Shown: in pieces, positions 47,331 through 59,600 of the stretch | How the letters are laid out: every line of letters begins with the position of its first letter | How positions within the stretch are numbered: position 1 is the stretch's first letter | Origin: Struthio camelus | Taxonomy: Eukaryota; Chordata; Aves; Struthioniformes; Struthionidae | Length of the DNA stretch: 64,000 bases | Direction: 5' to 3' | NCBI RefSeq assembly: GCF_040807025.1 | Contig: NC_090956.1 | Coordinates: 6,188,517-6,252,516 of the forward strand | Notes under the pieces: model-generated | What the model saw: only the letters and a program-made list of their open reading frames with translations | What the model was told of the DNA's origin: nothing | Database searches by the model: none | Position numbers and translations under genes: made by a program

Positions 47331-50300
47331 GGCGACGCGCCGGTTGACAGGAGAAGCGTTGGTGATGGACAGCGAACGCGCTCCCGCACGGCGATGCCGC
47401 CGGGCAGGGGCTCCTCTCTAATGTGCTCCAGCGATCTAAAGTGTTACCTTGGCTAACGTTAACATTTTAGTATGAGTTTTGCACCGGTAACGTTCCTTCC
47501 TCTCACCTTGGCTACCACCGTGACTGACCTGCTGGGAGAGCTGACCTCTCTTCGTCGACCAAACCGTTACTTTCTGTTAAGGGCACTTCGGGCTGACGCA
47601 AACATATGCCGAGTGCCACTTTTTCGGCATGTGAGCCAATATGATGACATCCAAAGCGGCATACAGGAAGGCTGCAAAGGCAGAACCTGGAATTTGTTTT
47701 GGATACCGTCTTGAGGTTAGAATGACGTTTCCAGAGGAAACAGGTCAGAGCAGTTCTTGCAGAGCAGCGCATCTGCTTCAGCTTCCAAGGTGAACTCTTG
47801 CACACTGCATTTTGTTTTTGGCCAAGCGCTTTCAAACAAATCATCAAAACATGTAGAATAAGAATGCGTAAGAGTTCATTAAAAGAGCAGAACAACTACG
47901 GCAGTTAGCATTATGCATTCAGACCCTATCTCATACGGCAGTATCTCATATGGCAGTATTTTTCCTGTTTAGATAAAAGTATGAGAAAAGAAATTTGAGA
48001 AATGAAGCCAAGAAAACCCAGTTTTATAATTTTATCAGCTAGTCACAAGATGTCACCCTAACTCCATTCAAAATGCAGTTGGTTGCGTTTATCTTGTCAA
48101 TTCTGTATTTACACTGTGCGCTATGCTTATGAATGGAAATGATGACCGGCGCTTTGTGAGGTGATTTTTTTTTCCCCACATTATATCATGATAGTTAACC
48201 AGACTCTGACTTTCTGGTTTGCAGCAGCATTGACACATGCAAATGTAAAGAACAAAGCTGAATTACCTCTCCTGCCATCACAAGCATATATTTTTCCAAA
48301 TGCGAGGACATGCAGTGGTTCAATCCACAGTCCCAGCTGGGTCCGCATGGCTCTTCCAAGACCGTATATTTGGTCTCTGGCCTATGTTTCACCATTCTCA
48401 CAATAGTCTGTATTGCGGGAATAGACAATTTCTGCATATTACTTTTCTTCCTGTTTGTAAGCTATCAACTACTTTTTAAATCACTTTGGTTAAACACTGG
48501 ATTTAAATGCTGGATCCTTCTTTCCTGTCTTTGTATAGTCTGCTGTTTGCACTTTCCCTTACTTTACAGCAACTTTTAACTTATCTTTTCTTCCTTCCTT
48601 CCTTCCCCCCTCCCTTTCCTTTCTTCTATTGAAATTTTCCCCCTGACCCTGTGCTGCTATCTCTACCTGCTATTCTTTGTCTTCCAATCCTTACTCAGCA
48701 GTCTCAGGGTGAGTGGAACAGCTTCTTACAACCAGAGATTTTGGGTACTGGCAGCTGCAGCCCATTCCTGGAGATATTCCACATACAAAACTCCTAATAA
48801 AATCAATGAGAAGTTTAAGAAAAGACGTTCAGCAGGAATGGCTTCTTGTAACACGTCTGTCAAACCAGAAACGCCTCATACATTTTGCTGAGTACATGTG
48901 ATCTAAGAATAGTGGAGCTGAAAGCACCGATTTCTAAACTGAATTCTGAAAGAGTAAGCAAACTCTAATTTTTATGCTCTCTATGAAATTTTATCTAATA
49001 CTGATAGGATGTGCATAGAATGACCTTTTGAAAGATTGGAGCCTTGGGTAATCATGTACTTTTGCCTTCATTACATTTGTGACCCTGAATCTACTGATAC
49101 CTGTCCTTTCTTTCTTTTTTCTTTCTTCCTCCAGTGATTGTAATTTCTTTATGCTACACATTTTCCAAGAGCCTTTACTGCAATCACACACAAAAAAGGA
49201 AGAATTAAATAGCTTATGTCAAAGACAATCTTTTTGGCCCTGCTCAAAAATTATTTCTGCAGTTGAATTATTTCATTCGCAGTCAGTATTTTTCTTCAAG
49301 ATTTCTGCCATGAGCTGCAAAAACAATCTTCAGTGAAGAATGTCTTATTTATACCAAATAAATAATTATGCTTATTAGCTTAAGTACAGACCAATCAAAG
49401 ATCTATAGCTAAATAAGAATATGTTGATTCTTCCATTCATTTTCTCTAAAAATGCTATATAGGCGAAAAATTGTGTAGCGCTGAGTTTTCAGAAGTGCTG
49501 AGCATGCAAAACTCTCCACTCGGCTGCTGTACAAACATGGTTTGAAGGGCCTCTCAGCTTAAATAATACCATGCTTTTTTAATTTTATAAACAGCTTTAG
49601 TCTGCACCCACGCTTGTGGGGATCTCTGTTGAAATAGCAGCTGAGGCAAGAGGTAGAAAGAGAAAGGAGAATTACTCGGTCATTCAGATCTTTGTAGCAG
49701 GATGCAAAGTTTTAAGGGAAAATACTATGATCGTAATTACTCAGACCTAAAAGAATTCTTACTTTATAATTTCTATGTTTTAGTTCTCTATGTGTAGAAG
49801 GAGGATAATTACATGTCTTCCAAAGATTAATACATATAAGGAACATTAATTAGTGAATATGTGTCCAATACTTTAGCTATTAAAAACATAAAGTAGTATT
49901 ATGGATTGGTAACATTTTAATCTGGAGATCTAGAGTCTATACATATTTTTGTGTGTCTTGCTTGTTTGATGGTGTTTTCAGGAAAACCACTGTGCAAAGC
50001 ATATGCCTTATATTTCACCTGTGTCACACATATCATTCCAGACTAATAAAGTGTAAGAAGGGGAAAAAAATACTGGTAATAAAATGAGAGTTAGTAATGT
50101 CTGAAATTCTTATTTTATGCAGTTTTAGAAAGTGTATTTGCATTCCACATGTTTATATTTCTATGCTTTACTGTGTAGGACAATATTGGTTTCTACTTTG
50201 TTTGTTTGTTAGTGCACTCTTTCTGGGTATACGCAGTAGTATAAAATGTTACAATGGCTTTTCCTTTGGAAAATTATTAGTATCAGCATTGACTTATCCA

Positions 50301-50997
50301 CAATGATATTTTATAAAAATCTCCATGCATCTGAAATATCAAAAAAAAATGAGTAGAGGAAAGATCCTCATTGCATGAGCAGATGGCAGCAAAAATTAAG
50401 TGCCATAGAAAAAGGCAGCTCTATGAAAGAAAATATACTAAAAAGTTTTCTTGGAGTATCTCATCTGTCTTGAAATATGAAATACAGTCCTCCCCCAAAT
50501 CAATCGCTATGTGACTGAAAGGTCTGTGTAATTACTACTACCTAGCATTTATTTCCTCATCGCAGCACACAATGAAATCTGCCTGGAAGTTCACATTCCC
50601 AGCAACCATTCCTGAATGGCAAAGTGGTCCTTTCCAATTTTTAGCTAAAATTTGATTTGAATTTGGAATAAAGCCTGTATCAAACCCATGAGCTGATCAC
50701 TTCTGAGGTTTTTCTATGCTCTAAGATGTTTGAAAGATTTATCATTAATCTTGAAGTGGTTTAGCAGTGCTTTGAGCAATCCAGTCAACAGCAGGGAAAG
50801 GTTATTACCCCTTCAAGTGTTTGAGCTCCTATTGTGAGAAAGCGAACATATTCCCAGTAACCTTGAGGCCCCAGAACTGAAGTATGTATTTAAGTGTTTC
50901 TCCTAATCAGGGACGTTATCGTGAAGCGCCATCGTAACGCAACAGTACTTCAATGTGACACAATCTCTGGCCATGACCTCATGACGCAGAAGAACTA
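46450..50997. other. EIF3B-SNX8 intergenic region, unique part
   Basis: Right of the CpG island the sequence is AT-rich with no recognised exon. Scattered short open frames on both strands, such as 47472-47714 plus, match nothing known. A possible octamer plus SOX site pair lies at 48237-48257. Confidence 0.5.
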
Positions 50998-52980
50998 GGC
51001 CAGGCGGGAGTACCACCGTGTTGGGAGGGGACCAGAGTACCACTGCATCGGTGGGGCCTGAAGAACCACTGTATTGGCAGGGATCGGGGTACCACCGCAT
51101 CAGTGGATACCAGAGTACCACTGCATTGGTGGGGACTGGAGTACCATTGTGTTGGTGCGGATTGCAGTATTACCGTGTCGGTGAGGACTGAAGCACCACC
51201 ACATTGATGGGGATCAGAGTATCACCACGTCAGCAAGGAGGGCTGAAGCACCACCGCATTGGTGGGTACTGCAGAACCACTGCGTCGCGTCGGTGAGGAC
51301 TGAAGCACTACCGCGTTGGTGGGGACCGCAGCACTACCGTGTTGGCAAGGATTGAAGCACGCCGCAGCGGTGGGACTGCAGCACTACTGTGTTGGTGAGG
51401 ACTGAAGCACCGCCGTGGTGGTGGGGTTCAGAAAACTGCTGTGTTGGTGGGGACCGCAGTACCACCACGTCGGCGAGGACTGAAGCACCACCGCGCTGGT
51501 GGGAATCACAGTACCACTTGTGTCGGTGAGGACTGAAGCACCACCATGTTGATGGGGTTTGGAGCACTGCTGCCACCGCATTGGTGAGGATTGAAGCACT
51601 GCCGTGTTTATGGGGTTTGGCGCACTGCCACCACTGCGTGGGCGTGGATGGGGACTGCAGTACCACCACGTCGGTGAGGAATGAAGCACCACCATGCTGG
51701 TGGGGACCACAGTACCACTGTGTCAGTGAGGACTGGAGCACCACCGCGTTGATGGTGTTTGGAGCACCACCACCACCGTGTCGGTGAGGACTGAAGCTCT
51801 GCCGCAGCGGTGGGGTTCAGAGCACTGCCGCACCGGTGAGGACTGGAGCACTGCTGCGGTGGTGGGGTTCAGAGCACCACTGTGCCGGCAGGTACTGGAG
51901 CACCGCCGCGGTGGTGGGGTTCAGAGCACCGCCACAGTGGTGGGGACTGGAGCACCACCGTGGTGGTGGGGTTCAGAGCACTGCTGCGTCCGTGAGGACT
52001 GGAGCACCACTGCGGTGGTGGGGTTCAGAGCACGGCTGCGTCCGTGAGGACTGGAGCACCACTGCGGTGGTGGGGTTCAGAGCACGGCTGCGTCCGTGAG
52101 GACTGGAGCACCACTGCAGTGGTGGAGTTCAGAGCACGGCTGCGTCCGTGAGGACTGGAGCACCACTGCGGTGGTGGGGTTCAGAGCACCGCTGTATCCG
52201 AGAGGACAGGAGCACCACTGCGGTGGTGGGGTTCAGAGCACGGCTGCGTCCGTGAGGACTGGAGCACCACTGCGGTGGTGGGGTTCAGAGCACGGCTGCG
52301 TCCGTGAGGACTGGAGCACCACTGCGGTGGTGGGGTTCAGAGCACGGCTGCGTCCGTGAGGACTGGAGCACCACTGCGGTGGTGGGGTTCAGAGCACGGC
52401 TGCGTCCGTGAGGACTGGAGCACCACTGCGGTGGTGGGGTTCAGAGCACCGCCGTATCCGTGAGGACTGGAGCACCGCCGCGGTGGTGGGGTTCAGAGCA
52501 CTGCTGTATCCGTGAGGACTGGAGCACCACTGCGGTGGTGGGGTTCAGAGCACCGCCGTATCCGTGAGGACTGGAGCACCACTGCGGTGGTGGGGTTCAG
52601 AGCACTGCTGTATCCGAGAGGACTGGAGCACCGCCGCGGTGGTGGGGTTCAGAGCACCGCTGTATCCGTGAGGACTGGAGCACCGCCGTAGTGGTGGGGT
52701 TCAGAGCACCGCCGTATCCGAGAGGACTGGAGCACCGCCGTAGTGGTGGGGTTCAGAGCACCGCCGTATCCGTGAGGACTGGAGCACCACTGCGGTGGTG
52801 GGGTTCAGAGCACCGCTGTATCCGAGAGGACTGGAGCACCACTGCGGTGGTGGGGTTCAGAGCACTGCTGTATCTGAGAGGACTGGAGCACCGCCGTAGT
52901 GGTGGGGTTCAGAGCGCCGCCGCGGTAGTGGGGTTCACTCTACCGGTGTGACACTCTACCGTCGTGTCGCCGGCGGGGAC
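50998..52980 (+). repeat. Minisatellite: 26-bp monomers, partly in a 52-bp higher-order unit
   Basis: About 2 kb is built of 26-base monomers, roughly 75 copies. A monomer typically starts GAGGACTGGAGCACC or GGGGTTCAGAGCACC and ends near GGTGGT or CGTCCGT. Left of about 51780 the monomers are diverse and unordered. Right of it two monomer types alternate, giving a very regular 52-base period (GAGGACT at 51994, 52046 and 52098). The unit is rich in CpG. Open frames across it come from the repeat, not from genes. Confidence 0.95.
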
Positions 52981-53620
52981 ACGACGTCCCCAGGCCGCGG
53001 CGAGGTGCGGCCCCGCTGCGGCCACCCGCGGGGTGGGGGGGGCTCGGCTGCCCCCTCCCGCCCCGGGCGGCCCGCGGGGGGCGGCCTCTCGCCGCCGCTC
53101 CTCCCGCGCTGGCAGGCGGGCGCTGCGGAGGAAGGGGAGGGCGGCCGCCGGCCGCGGCCTCACATGACTGCCGCCGCGATGGACGGCGAGCCGCCCGCGG
53201 GCACCGGCGGCGCCGCCACAGGTAGGGCCGGCGGCGGGGGGAGCGCAGCCCAGCCCAGCCCAGCGCAGCGCAGCGCAGCGCGGCCGGCGGCGCCGTGCGC
53301 GGGGCGGCGCCAGGGCGCTGCTGCCCCCGCCGCGGCCTGAGGCCGGCAGGCGCCGCTTTCCCCTCTGCCCCCGGCGCCGGCGGCCCCGGCCCGGCCCGCG
53401 CTGCGGTGGGCAGAGCGGCCAGGCGCTGTCGCGGTCGGGCTGGGCGATGTGCGCAGGGCGCGGGCGGCTGCGCCTCTCCCTGCGCGCTGGCGCCCGCAGC
53501 GCAGCGGGCGCGGGGAGGCGGGAGCGGCTGCGCCGGCCGGGGCTCGGCCGCGGGTAGCCCGGAGCGGAGGGTCGCGACTGGCAGCAAATGCCGCCGGCGC
53601 CCGTTATGAAATGGGGAAAG
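52945..53620. promoter_or_regulatory. SNX8: CpG island, SNX8 promoter and first exon
   Basis: GC- and CpG-dense sequence begins where the minisatellite ends and runs past SNX8 exon 1 into intron 1, including AGCCC and GCAGC short repeats near 53245-53280. No TATA box is evident. The transcription start was not located. Confidence 0.7.
53164..53221 (+). CDS. SNX8: SNX8 coding exon 1
   Basis: MTAAAMDGEPPAGTGGAAT, ending GCCACAG before gtaggg. The MT..AMD pattern matches human SNX8. No other in-phase ATG exon was found. Confidence 0.85.
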
Positions 53621-56600
53621 GAGGGAGCTTCTGGCTGGATGTGGGAAAAAAAAAAAACCAACTAGGGTTTTTCGAGGCTAGACTCGAAATGTTCAAACTG
53701 AGGAACGTTTTTAGAGCAGAACAGCAACGCCGTTTTCTCCGAGCTCTCTTAAATAGTGTCGCACAGGTCGTTATTGCGCTCTGGGTAGTACTTTTCTCTG
53801 CGTTTTGAGAGAAAAGCTCTTAGAGGCTACAGGTGGGTAGGCTTTGCGCATGAAACAATGACTTGGTTGGCTTATTTTCAGAATCCAATATGAGTGTTCT
53901 TTTGATAGGCCTGTGACGCTCCTGATGCAGATAGTGCTTGTAAATAAATTATTGTGGAATATTTCTGTCCAGGACTGATGTAAGATATTGGGATATTGAA
54001 CAGCAGCCTTTGTGGAAAAAAATGTCCTACTGTATCAAAGAGAGAGCTTGTTCAGGTATGTCTATTGTGGATTTACCGTCTGTTTCAGGAGCCTTACAGA
54101 GATGCAACTGAGTTGCCTTTGAACAGAGCGCTTTTGATCTGATTAACTTTTGTGCTGGTGATGGTGCTTCTATAACTGATCTACTCAGCCTTATTTAGAA
54201 AGTTTGGCTTTTTTTGACGAACAATGTATTTTAAACGCTGAGAGTAAGTATCTAATGATCCTGGCAAAAGAAAAAAACGTTTGCTGTAGACGCAGGGATG
54301 CTTTTATTTCTAGCATCACGATACAGATTCAGTGATCTTAGGGGTTTCACGCTCAAATATAACTTTTTTGGAGGTCAGCAGTTTGTCAGTGAATATTCTA
54401 GGAGGATCTAAATTTCCTGCGTAATGATAAGACTCCTGACGGGGGCTGTAGCTGCCCATCTGCAGGACGTACAAAACTGTAGCTGCTGGTATGTGTAGAA
54501 TTAAAAGTAGTTTACAATCAAAAAGTAGTACACAATCAAAATCAAAAAGAAAAGGAAAAAGGTAATGTATAACAGGTTAAAGTCAGTTTTGCCAGGTTGC
54601 TTGCATTGACCTTTTTTTTTTTTCTTTTCTTTTTTTTTTTGTTGCTCTTATTTGAGTCGGTTTTGCAGTGAATGTGGAGCTAGTCCAGCTATGTTGACTG
54701 GGAAGGAGGAGGGTGTCCCCTTTCATCTAGTGGTAAATCTTTTGACTGTGTGTGCAGCCAGGGCTGGGAAGGCTTGGTGCAGAGGAGGCACCAGCTGCAG
54801 ACAGTAGGACAGGAACACAAGAGCTCTTCCTTCCTCCAGCGTCTTTTGGGTTTTCAGTGGGTTAGTGCAGCGTGATGGAGGGAAATGTATCAGTTACAGA
54901 CGTGGGGAACTGGTACAAAAGGATGGTGTGTGTTTGTTTTTTGTTTTTTTTTTTCCTCCCTTTAGAAACTTTTGGTTGTAAATCTGGGTTTGTATGCAGA
55001 GTGGCCAAGACGATTGCTCTTCAGCAGAGCTTGAAATGTGAATGAGATTGTTCTAACTATAAAACAAGCGGAAAGACCGTCAGGAGACTCTAGTGGGTGG
55101 AGTAGAGAACTATCTTTAAAATACTTTAATAGATCATTTTTTTCCCCCCAACATAATTAGGAGGATGAGAAGCGTGCAAGGAAAAGAGAAGCAACGCAAA
55201 AAGCCCAAGTATTTTCCTCTGAGGGGGTTTTCTTGGTCCGAATAAGGAAGGATGGTTGTGGAAACTTGTCAGTTTTGTAACACAGTTAAGCTAGAATGCT
55301 CTAGTAAAAAGACTTTTCTGTGAATTTGTACAGAATATAGCTGTGTGGCTCACGGCTTCCTGGAAACTACCTTCAGACAAGGAAATTTCCTGGAAACCGG
55401 TTGCACGTGGTGTCCCTCATCAGGTGACCTTCTTCTGAAGGGGAATGGGTACTGCCTCTGGTCTGAATTTTCACACTTGCAACCTTTTTGTTGGAGCTGA
55501 CTGTGAAGAATTCTTTAGCAATCTTCCCCTGAGAGCTGCCGTAGCCGGGATTGCACTTTTTGTCTGTAGTCTTTGGAAACATTCCTCAGCGGACTTTTCT
55601 CCTCTAATCCTGTTATTTCTTCAGTTTGTAGCTCTATCTCACTTTATTGTGTTTGCTACAGCTTGGGACTATGGCTGTGCGGCTGACTTGCTGGTGGAAT
55701 GTGCTCCTTGTATTCCCGGACTTGGGAAATTGCTTAATTAATTACTTGAAGAACTAACATTGTAGTTAAAAGAGCAGGGCACAAGAGTACAACTCTCTGT
55801 GTGACTTTGGAAGGGGATAACTTTTTTTTTCCCCCCTGTTGTAGTATGCGAACACGCTATTTTGAGAAGTAGTTCAAGATCTACAGCTGTAAGGGAATGC
55901 AGAAATGCTAGATTTCTTCTTCTTATTAAACAACTCTGAATATTTTTGAGTTGTGTCACTACTTCTCTGTGTCATTGTGAAAAGACCAACTGCTAGGTAG
56001 CAATCTGAAACTTAGTAAAAAACAAAACAAAAAACAGAACCATCCCCAAGCCCTCAAAAATAAAGGAGGGGAAAAAAAAAAGCCCCTAAACCAACCAGCC
56101 CAGGACACGTATTTGAAGTCTGCCCTGAGAAGGCTGGGATTTTAAAAGAGAAGAACAAAATTGTAGAGCCTGTATTCCGGTTTCTGATTTTATGATGGTA
56201 CATGTATTTTGTCTTGTCTTGTTTGGATAGCTTATATTTACAAATTAATTGTTGCGAGGGGAGAAGGAAGCATGCGATCACTCCATGTCTCGACCAGGGT
56301 GAAACTAATGTGCTTACTTTCCTTGTACCTAGTCATAAATATGGACCTCCCTTCCATGTTGAACACAGATCTGTGTGTCAGTGAGCTTTGTTCGACAAAA
56401 TAGACTAATGCCTTCGCATTATTCCTTTATATAGTTTAAAATCCCTTAGTAAAACATGCAAGTTGCAGGCAGTTGTCTCAGAAAACAGGTGAAGCCCTTA
56501 ACAGGAAGAAAAGCTTGTTGTTGGACTTCTGATTTTGTTTTCTTGTTTTTTAAGGGGATTTCAAATTAGGCAAGAATTAAAAAAAAAAAAAACACAAAAC

Positions 56601-59600
56601 AAAAAAGTGAGGAAGGAATCTACTTGAAGTTGATTTAATCCATAATTCCTGAGGCTTTTCATGATAAGATGGAAAGGAAAGGAAAGTACTGATGAAAGAT
56701 ATTTACACTGCGGTATTCCTGTTTCAGGCGTTTGTAGCAGAGCCTTCCTTTTTGCTGCAGGGAAGTCTGTGGTATTCGTGTACAAAAACATGCAGTCTGT
56801 TCTTCTCTGCTTTTCCTGTGAGGTGGCATCACCTCTTCTCCATAAAGCCATGGCCTGTGATAACAATGAGGAAATCTTAGCTGTTCTTCCCAAGGCTTCA
56901 CTTCCTTGCAGAAGCTTTTCTCCCTGTAGAAAATCTGCATGTAATATGTGATTCTATGGCACCTTCTACTTAAAAGTGTCTCATAAATTTACCTACTTAG
57001 CTTCCTTGTATAATAAAGAGTTGTTAGTGGCAGCCATCTGTAAAACGGAGATAAGCTATCCAAATTTGGTTGACTTATGAACGTATGTAGGGAAGGGAGA
57101 TGGATATTGTGATTTGCTGTCTGTGCTTCCAGCCCTGGCATTGCCCTTCTCTTTGAAGTGTGCTCGTTTGCCTAGAAAACTTGCATGTAACTAATCAGAG
57201 ACTTGAAATTTTACTTTGGCTTTCATAAATGTATGACTGTAGCTATTCTGATTCAGGAAATTGATAACTCTGTGGAGGATAGATTGCTCTCTAGTTGTGT
57301 GAATGGGCGTGTTGAACTGTGGGCCCGAACAAAAGGGTGAAATGAGGGTGGCATAAGACAGCATAGCTTTCCATTTCAGTTGTTCTTTGGGTAAGTTTCT
57401 TAACTCCTTTCGGTCCAACTACCTGACTTACCACAGAATGAAATAACGTACTATGGAGTGTTTCCATAGTTATTTTCTTTTACGACCAATGAAAATTATA
57501 CTACTCCTTTAATACTCCTTTAAACTTTTATTTCCTGTCTTCTTAGTGTCTGCTTGTTTACATCTGTATGCATACATGTATTCTTTTTAACTTTTATAAC
57601 AACTTGTTTTCAGTTATACTGAGGCACTTCCTGGCGTTTTATAGACAACAGGTTGAGAAACTCTGCTGTAGTAAAAGGATAGCTTGCACAAAGAAGCTGA
57701 TTTCATTTTGTCTGTTGTCACTGCTTCTCTATGTTCCAGTAGATCGTTCCATACCCCATTTCTTTATTTGTTTACAATCCTACGTATGTAAGCCTTTACT
57801 AGATAATGATTTGCTGAGACCAAAGGGAATATTTTCCAAGTTAGCTGTTCTCAAGCAGAGAGTGCGTGATGGGACGCATTAAGCGTCTTGTTACAGTGCA
57901 TCTAAATCCTTTTGCCGGTTGAACACAGGAGCTCATACCAATGAGTTCACGCTATTATCCATCAGTCCTGGCCAGGATTCTTGAGGGTGTTCCTGAACTG
58001 ACTCTTTCGTCAGTAGAATGAAAAATGGGCTGATGAATACCTGCAGTATATATTGTCCTGCGGGGTTAATGTTGATGCTGCGATAATATTTTTTGAAAGC
58101 ATTCATCTTGCTGTATTCTTAGACTTGTGTTTGAGGATGCAAGTGTAAGTTCACCTTGACTAGCTGTCTTTTTGATGTGGAACACCCTGCATTTATTTAT
58201 TGATTAAACAATAATTATTCAAACTTTTGGTCTTTTAATGTGTATGATATTTCACGTATTTAGACAAGGTTGGGATCTAAAAAAGCTGCAGAATATTTTG
58301 GCAAGAGGCAAGTGTGGGAACTGCTGATAAAGAGAAGGTATTTTCTGGAGGTGAATTCTAGAAAGCAATGTTAGAGAATAACTTGATGAAAACTGGCAAA
58401 GCATTATAAATGAAAGGAGGAACATGACTGAATTGTCGAAGGAGCATTGTATTTTGACCTCTGTGTGGGGTTTTGCTCTGTAATTGTTTTACTGGATAAT
58501 GTGGGTTCTGATCGCTGATGACCCTGAGAATTCTTCTCAACGTTAATTGGGCTGACGGTCTGGATCATGCTGCAGGTTCCGAGACTTACAGACGAAATGC
58601 CAAAGGATTCACAGTTCGTCCTATGAATCTTTGCTCTTAGACCTGTCTTTTCCCACTGGCAGCTTTAATAACTTACCCAATTGTGCTGAGCCCCAGTTTA
58701 GGGAACGGTTTGTGCTGTGAAATTCTTGTTTTGTCTGTTGGCCAGCAAAAAGATGGAAAGCAGGGAAGAGTGACTTGATAGGCAGGAGGAGCGTTGTGTT
58801 AGTGCGAATTGACGCTGCTGTCTCAGGAAACAGGTGGGTTGCATTTTGGCTAGCCCTGGTTTGGGAGAATACTTTCCTGCAACTTCCTCTGAAACGAGAG
58901 CTAGTGGTTTAGCAGCATAGCGGGCTGGTGTTCTCTTCACTGCGTTTACCGTTCACACACACGCATATTCTTAGAAATGACTAAATCTCCTGTGTCGTGT
59001 TGCGTTTCACTGATATGTCTTGAGCAATTGAAACCAAGAGTTACAAGTCTGTGCACCCGGAGAACCTCTGTTTTGGAGAGCAAGGCCATCTTGTGCTTTT
59101 CATAGCTCTTTCCTGCATGCATTTATGACACTTCCCTTGATAATAGATGTTTATTGTACCCTGCTGCTCCATCAAAGGTCAGGTGGGGGAGGATTTTGCA
59201 AGACAAGAAAATCTTCTGCCTTGCTACCTGTGTTCTGAATTTTCTTTCCTCCTTTCTTTCCCGGTTCAGCAGAAATCTTTTGGAATCTCCCTGGAGAATG
59301 GATACAGAGAGATGTTATCGCTTTATCCAGCAATATGCCATGTCAACGCTGAGTTAGCTTGCATTGTCTTGCTGCAAATTTCTTGGCAAGTAACTGGACC
59401 TTTTTAGAAGCTGTTACATGGGTGGAGTTGGTAGGTGATACGTTATTCTATTAAGGAGGAGGTGTTAAGACTTGTTTCTGAGTCACGTTAGCAGGAATCC
59501 GAAGCCTAATGAGATATGTGAGATAAGGACAGCTGTCCTGGATTTAGTTTGGTTTACTGATGCTATTTTCTGGAACCGAGAGTGAAGTGTCTGTTCTGAA

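Noticed and set aside
51334-52951. Open frames of 86-136 codons in the satellite
   Set aside because: They arise from a stop-poor tandem repeat whose period is not a multiple of three. The repeated peptides on both strands have no splice or start context.
52909-53661. Minus-strand frames of 215 and 250 codons over SNX8 exon 1
   Set aside because: GC-rich antisense frames of the SNX8 promoter island with no recognisable protein.
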